Shown here piece by piece: positions 13,874-16,716 of a DNA stretch of 16,716 nt. A program made the position numbers and the translations under genes. Numbering within the stretch: the first letter of the stretch is position 1; every line of letters starts with the position of its first letter. The stretch comes from Gemmataceae bacterium (GTDB lineage Bacteria; Planctomycetota; Planctomycetia; Gemmatales; Gemmataceae). The notes beneath the pieces were generated by a model. The model made no database searches, had not been told where the DNA came from, and saw only the letters and a program-made list of their open reading frames with translations. Location: the NCBI GenBank assembly GCA_017853285.1, contig JAFMJU010000016.1, positions 1 to 16,716 of the forward strand. Reading direction: 5' to 3'.

Positions 13874-15208
13874 ATGCCAAGTGCTTCCTTGCCGGGTTGC
13901 GATGATTTCACCCGCCATTCCCGGAGGAATTTCCTTAGGTTGGGATTGGGAAGTGGCTTGGGGCTTAACCTGCCTGAACTGTTAAGGGCGGAATCTGAAA
14001 CTGGCGGCCGGGGAAAGTTGGCTCCTCGCCAAAAATCACTCATCGTTGTCTACCTGTCCGGTGGTATTTCCCATTTGGACACTGTGGATTTAAAGCCGGG
14101 TGCACCCAAAGAAATCCGGGGGGAGTTCAATCCGGTACAAAGCAATATTCCCGGCCACCCTGTGTGCGAATTGTTGCCGTTGCTTTCCACCAGGATGGAC
14201 AAATTCCTGACGCTGAAATCTTTGGTTGGTTTCGCCGACGAACACAGCAGCTTTCAAAATTTGACAGGCTTTCAAATGGGTGTGGCCCAAAGGGATTCCA
14301 AGCCTCATCTGGGTTCGGTGGTCGCCAAGGTTTTAGGTCCCGTGGTTCCCACCTTTCCGCCTTTTGTCGATTTGTTCCCAACCATGCAGCACCGACCATA
14401 CAACAGTCCGGGCCCGGGTTTTTTGGGCAGGTCGGCCCAAGGGGTTCGTTTGCAGGGCGGCGATGTCAACACCCTCAAGTTGAAGGGAGGGCAAAAACAG
14501 GCCCTTGTCGACAAGCGTGGTTTGTTGGAAAGCTTTGATGCGTATCGCGGATCTCTGGAAACTGGTGGAGTTGATCTGAATTACCGCCGGGCTTTTGATG
14601 TGCTGCTTAACCGGCAAATATTGGATGCCTTGGACCTCAGTCGGGAATCAGAAAAGGTACGGGAAAGGTATGGCCGGGGTTCTGAAAAGCACCAGGGTGA
14701 CGGGGCCCCGCTTTGGAACGATCAATTACTGATTGCCCGAAGGTTGGTGGAAGCCGGAGCGCGTATTGTTACGGTTGGATACGGGTTTTGGGACACCCAT
14801 GGAAACAACTTCGGCCATCTAAAAGGGAATCTGCCGGTTTTTGACAAAGGTATCACGGCGCTGGTGGATGATTTGCATGAGAGAGGCATGGCGGACGATA
14901 CATTGGTTTTGGTTTGGGGGGAATTCGGCAGAACCCCAAAAATAAACAAAGACGCTGGAAGAGATCATTGGTCCCGGGTGAACACCGCTTTATTGGCTGG
15001 TGGTGGATTGAAAACCGGGCAGGTGATAGGCCGGACGGATGCGCAAGGCGGGGAAGTGCGCGACGATCCCATCCATTTTCAGGATGTGCTGGCCACCATT
15101 TACCAGGCTATGGGGATTGATCCTCACAGCATGGTGATGGATGTCGGGCAAAGGCCCACCCCAATCCTCCCAGGAACGGCACAACCCATTCGAAGGGCTT
15201 TTGCTTAA
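13874..15208 (+). CDS. DUF1501 protein with Tat signal (sulfatase-like superfamily)
   Basis: This 444-aa protein belongs to DUF1501, a large family in planctomycetes and relatives that shares the alkaline phosphatase/sulfatase-type fold; its activity is unproven. The Tat signal SRRNFLRLGLGSGLGL is at residues 16-31, so the folded protein is exported. Family marks follow in order: VVYLSGGISHLDTVDLKP (58-75), IRGEFNP (81-87), PGHPVCELLPLL (93-104), WDTHGNNF (306-313), VWGEFGRTPK (347-356) and GRDHW (362-366), then DVLATIYQAMGIDP near the end. Length is typical (about 420-480). DUF1501 genes usually follow a DUF1549/DUF1553 cytochrome-type gene; here no such partner is adjacent. The gene stands alone between divergent and convergent neighbours, with its own candidate promoter and a strong inverted repeat 22 bases after its stop. 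Confidence 0.93.
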   Translation: MPSASLPGCDDFTRHSRRNFLRLGLGSGLGLNLPELLRAESETGGRGKLAPRQKSLIVVYLSGGISHLDTVDLKPGAPKEIRGEFNPVQSNIPGHPVCELLPLLSTRMDKFLTLKSLVGFADEHSSFQNLTGFQMGVAQRDSKPHLGSVVAKVLGPVVPTFPPFVDLFPTMQHRPYNSPGPGFLGRSAQGVRLQGGDVNTLKLKGGQKQALVDKRGLLESFDAYRGSLETGGVDLNYRRAFDVLLNRQILDALDLSRESEKVRERYGRGSEKHQGDGAPLWNDQLLIARRLVEAGARIVTVGYGFWDTHGNNFGHLKGNLPVFDKGITALVDDLHERGMADDTLVLVWGEFGRTPKINKDAGRDHWSRVNTALLAGGGLKTGQVIGRTDAQGGEVRDDPIHFQDVLATIYQAMGIDPHSMVMDVGQRPTPILPGTAQPIRRAFA

Positions 15209-15229
15209 CCCGGTTGGGGTTCAAAAAGG

Positions 15230-15278
15230 ATAAAACAGCGCAAGCCGCCAGGGTTTCCTGCGGCTCGTGCTGTTTTAT
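15230..15278. terminator. Bidirectional terminator between DUF1501 and Gfo/Idh genes
   Basis: Two 19-base arms (15230-15248 and 15260-15278) form an inverted repeat matching at 17 of 19 positions; one exception can be a G-U pair in the plus-strand RNA. The loop is 11 bases. The arms begin ATAAAACAGC and end GCTGTTTTAT, so the plus-strand RNA ends its stem in a U run, while on the minus strand the stem is followed by TCCTTTTTG. It serves both convergent genes. Confidence 0.8.
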
Positions 15279-15294
15279 GTAGTTCCAAGAAGGC

Positions 15295-16434
15295 TTAATC
15301 CTTGGAAACCTTGTGCCACTGGTGGTCCTTGCCGGAAGTGAGGACCGCATCACAAACGCGCTGGGTGCGCTGGGCGTCCCTGAAAGTTGGGTAGGCGGGT
15401 TTGCCGGATTCAACACCCTGAATGAAATCAGCAACCTGATGGATGAAGCTGTGCTCGTACCCAATCGCCAGACCAGGTACCCACCATTGTTTCATGTAAG
15501 GGTGGTCGCCATCGGTCACATGGATGGAACGCCAGCCGCGGAGGTTCCCTTGATCTTTATGATCAAACCATTGGAGTCGGTGCAGGTCATGGAGATCCCA
15601 GGCAATGCTTGCGTTTTCCCCGTTGATTTCGAATGTGTAAAGGGCCTTGTGGCCCCGGGCATACCGGGTTGATTCAAAATTGCCGAGGGACCCATTATCG
15701 AAAACACTCAGAAAGGCGCAGGCGTCGTCGATACCCACCTTTTCGACCTTGCCGGTCAGGTTGTGCATCCTTTCCTTGACAAAGGTTTCGGTGATTGCGG
15801 TGACCGACTGCATTTCGCCGTTCAACCACAGTGCGGTGTCGATGCAATGCGCGAGCAGATCTCCGGTAACCCCGGAGCCGGCGGCGCCTACATCCAGTCG
15901 CCAAAGGGCGGCCCCTCCTTGGGGAAGGTCGGGGTTGATGGTCCAATCTTGGAGGAACTTGGCACGGTAGTGGAAAATCCGTCCAAGCCTGCCCTCGTCA
16001 ATCAATTGTTTGGCGAAAGTAACGGCCGGAATGCGCCGGTAGTTGTACCAAACCATGTTGGGCACACCGGCTTTCTCAACCGTTTTGACCATTTCCAAGC
16101 CTTGAGCCCCGTTCAGGGCCAGTGGCTTCTCGCACATGATCATCTTGCCAGCCTTGGCCGCAGCCTCGGCGATCTCGGCGTGGCTGTCGTTTGGGGTGCA
16201 AATATCGATAAGGTCGATGTCCTTGCGCTCGATTAGCTTGCGCCAATCGGATTCGACACTTTCATACCCCCAAGACTTTGCGAAAACCTCAGCCTTTTCT
16301 TTGGTGCGGCCGCAAACAGCCTTGAGATTCACTTGGTGCTTCAGGTCAAAAAAGTGGTTCACCTGGGAAAAGGCATTGCTGTGGGCCTTTCCCATGAACC
16401 CGTATCCAACCAGTCCGACATTGAGGGTCTTCAT
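15295..16434 (-). CDS. Gfo/Idh/MocA family NAD(P)-dependent oxidoreductase
   Basis: This 379-aa protein has the family's N-terminal Rossmann fold: GLVGYGFMGKAHSNAF at residues 7-22, DICTPNDSHAEIAEAAAKAGK at 77-97, and the catalytic EKP motif at 102-104 with its lysine. The C-terminal alpha/beta domain shows WRLDVGAAGSGVTGDLLAHCIDTALWL at 178-203, where His196 and Asp199 fit the usual active-site positions. Members oxidise or reduce sugars, inositols and related alcohols, often at C3, using NAD or NADP. There is no signal peptide, so it works in the cytoplasm. It lies 47 bases after a TIM-barrel isomerase-like gene on the same strand, a common pairing in sugar and inositol breakdown clusters. 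Its ribosome binding site is weak (AGGA very close to the ATG), which may mean translational coupling. The exact substrate is unknown. Confidence 0.93.
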   Translation of the reverse strand: MKTLNVGLVGYGFMGKAHSNAFSQVNHFFDLKHQVNLKAVCGRTKEKAEVFAKSWGYESVESDWRKLIERKDIDLIDICTPNDSHAEIAEAAAKAGKMIMCEKPLALNGAQGLEMVKTVEKAGVPNMVWYNYRRIPAVTFAKQLIDEGRLGRIFHYRAKFLQDWTINPDLPQGGAALWRLDVGAAGSGVTGDLLAHCIDTALWLNGEMQSVTAITETFVKERMHNLTGKVEKVGIDDACAFLSVFDNGSLGNFESTRYARGHKALYTFEINGENASIAWDLHDLHRLQWFDHKDQGNLRGWRSIHVTDGDHPYMKQWWVPGLAIGYEHSFIHQVADFIQGVESGKPAYPTFRDAQRTQRVCDAVLTSGKDHQWHKVSKD

Positions 16435-16481
16435 GTTCCTACGGTTCCGCTAAGGAGGAGGATGGTTTGGAATGGGCCAGG

Positions 16482-16716
16482 TTATGCCCCGATGGAAGCG
16501 TACTTTTTCTTGATGTTTCCGAGGAACTTCATGGAGTCCGCGGTGACATCCCAGGCGTTTGGCCAGAAACAGAGGTCGATGCACCACCAGTCGCTGGGTA
16601 CCCCGGCGCTTAGCAGCTCAGGAACCAACTTGTCAAAATCAAGATGGCCGGTTCCAAACGGATTATGGGTGCTGGTTTGGTGCTCGTTCAGGCTGCCGTC
16701 CGAGTCGATCAGGTGG
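16482..16716 (-). CDS. Sugar phosphate isomerase/epimerase-like protein, C-terminal 77 residues, cut by the right edge
   Basis: The minus strand is open from the right edge to a TAA at 16484-16482. It encodes 77 residues starting HLIDSDGSLN and ending KKYASIGA. GTGHLDFDKLVPELLSAGVP followed by WWCIDLCFWPNAWDVTADSMKFL is typical of the end of xylose-isomerase-like TIM-barrel proteins found next to Gfo/Idh/MocA oxidoreductases in planctomycetes. The HLIDSDG stretch matches the strand that carries a metal-binding His and Asp. The gene reads into the Gfo/Idh gene 47 bases later, so the two probably form an operon. Its N-terminal part and any signal peptide lie outside the window. Confidence 0.82.
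   Translation of the reverse strand, partial: HLIDSDGSLNEHQTSTHNPFGTGHLDFDKLVPELLSAGVPSDWWCIDLCFWPNAWDVTADSMKFLGNIKKKYASIGA

Overview
The window looks like a chromosomal segment of a planctomycete, most likely from the Gemmata-type lineage. That is inferred from content: a DUF1501 protein with a Tat signal, a DUF1080 (3-keto-disaccharide hydrolase-type) protein, exported xylose-isomerase-like TIM barrels, a Gfo/Idh/MocA oxidoreductase, and a secretin/STN-like protein of a type common in that phylum. No rRNA, tRNA, insertion sequence, CRISPR array or prophage was seen. Coding density is high: the longest gene-free gap is the 155 bases at 4673-4827, so no stretch over 300 bases lacks a gene.

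Left block (1-3248, plus strand). The C-terminal end of an unknown gene runs in from the left edge. It is followed by a 234-aa protein with two predicted winged-helix parts around a coiled coil, then by a 753-aa P-loop ATPase of the STAND/ORC-like kind with a large unassigned C-terminal region. The last two abut and look translationally coupled. I cannot name this module; it is the best candidate here for an undescribed system. A GC-rich stem followed by six T separates it from folC.

Middle block (3314-11981). folC (GTG start) makes folate polyglutamates. Then come a secreted 434-aa protein with an STN/secretin-like C-terminal half and a small cupin. The cupin and the convergent smc gene end on the same CTAG palindrome. 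smc (1196 aa, minus strand) lies downstream of a 600-aa exported protein that joins a FlgI (flagellar P-ring)-like N-terminal half to HEAT-like repeats, with no other flagellar gene in view. A TTGACA-type promoter containing a short direct repeat is proposed upstream of that pair.

Right block (12095-16716). A sugar isomerase/epimerase-like protein and a DUF1080 protein form a two-gene minus-strand operon. It is divergent from the DUF1501 gene, and proposed promoters overlap in the 136-base gap. A strong inverted repeat between the convergent DUF1501 and Gfo/Idh genes looks like a bidirectional terminator. The Gfo/Idh gene follows a second TIM-barrel isomerase-like gene cut by the right edge. 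Together the right block suggests oxidation and cleavage of sugars or sugar derivatives through keto-sugar intermediates, with several parts exported.
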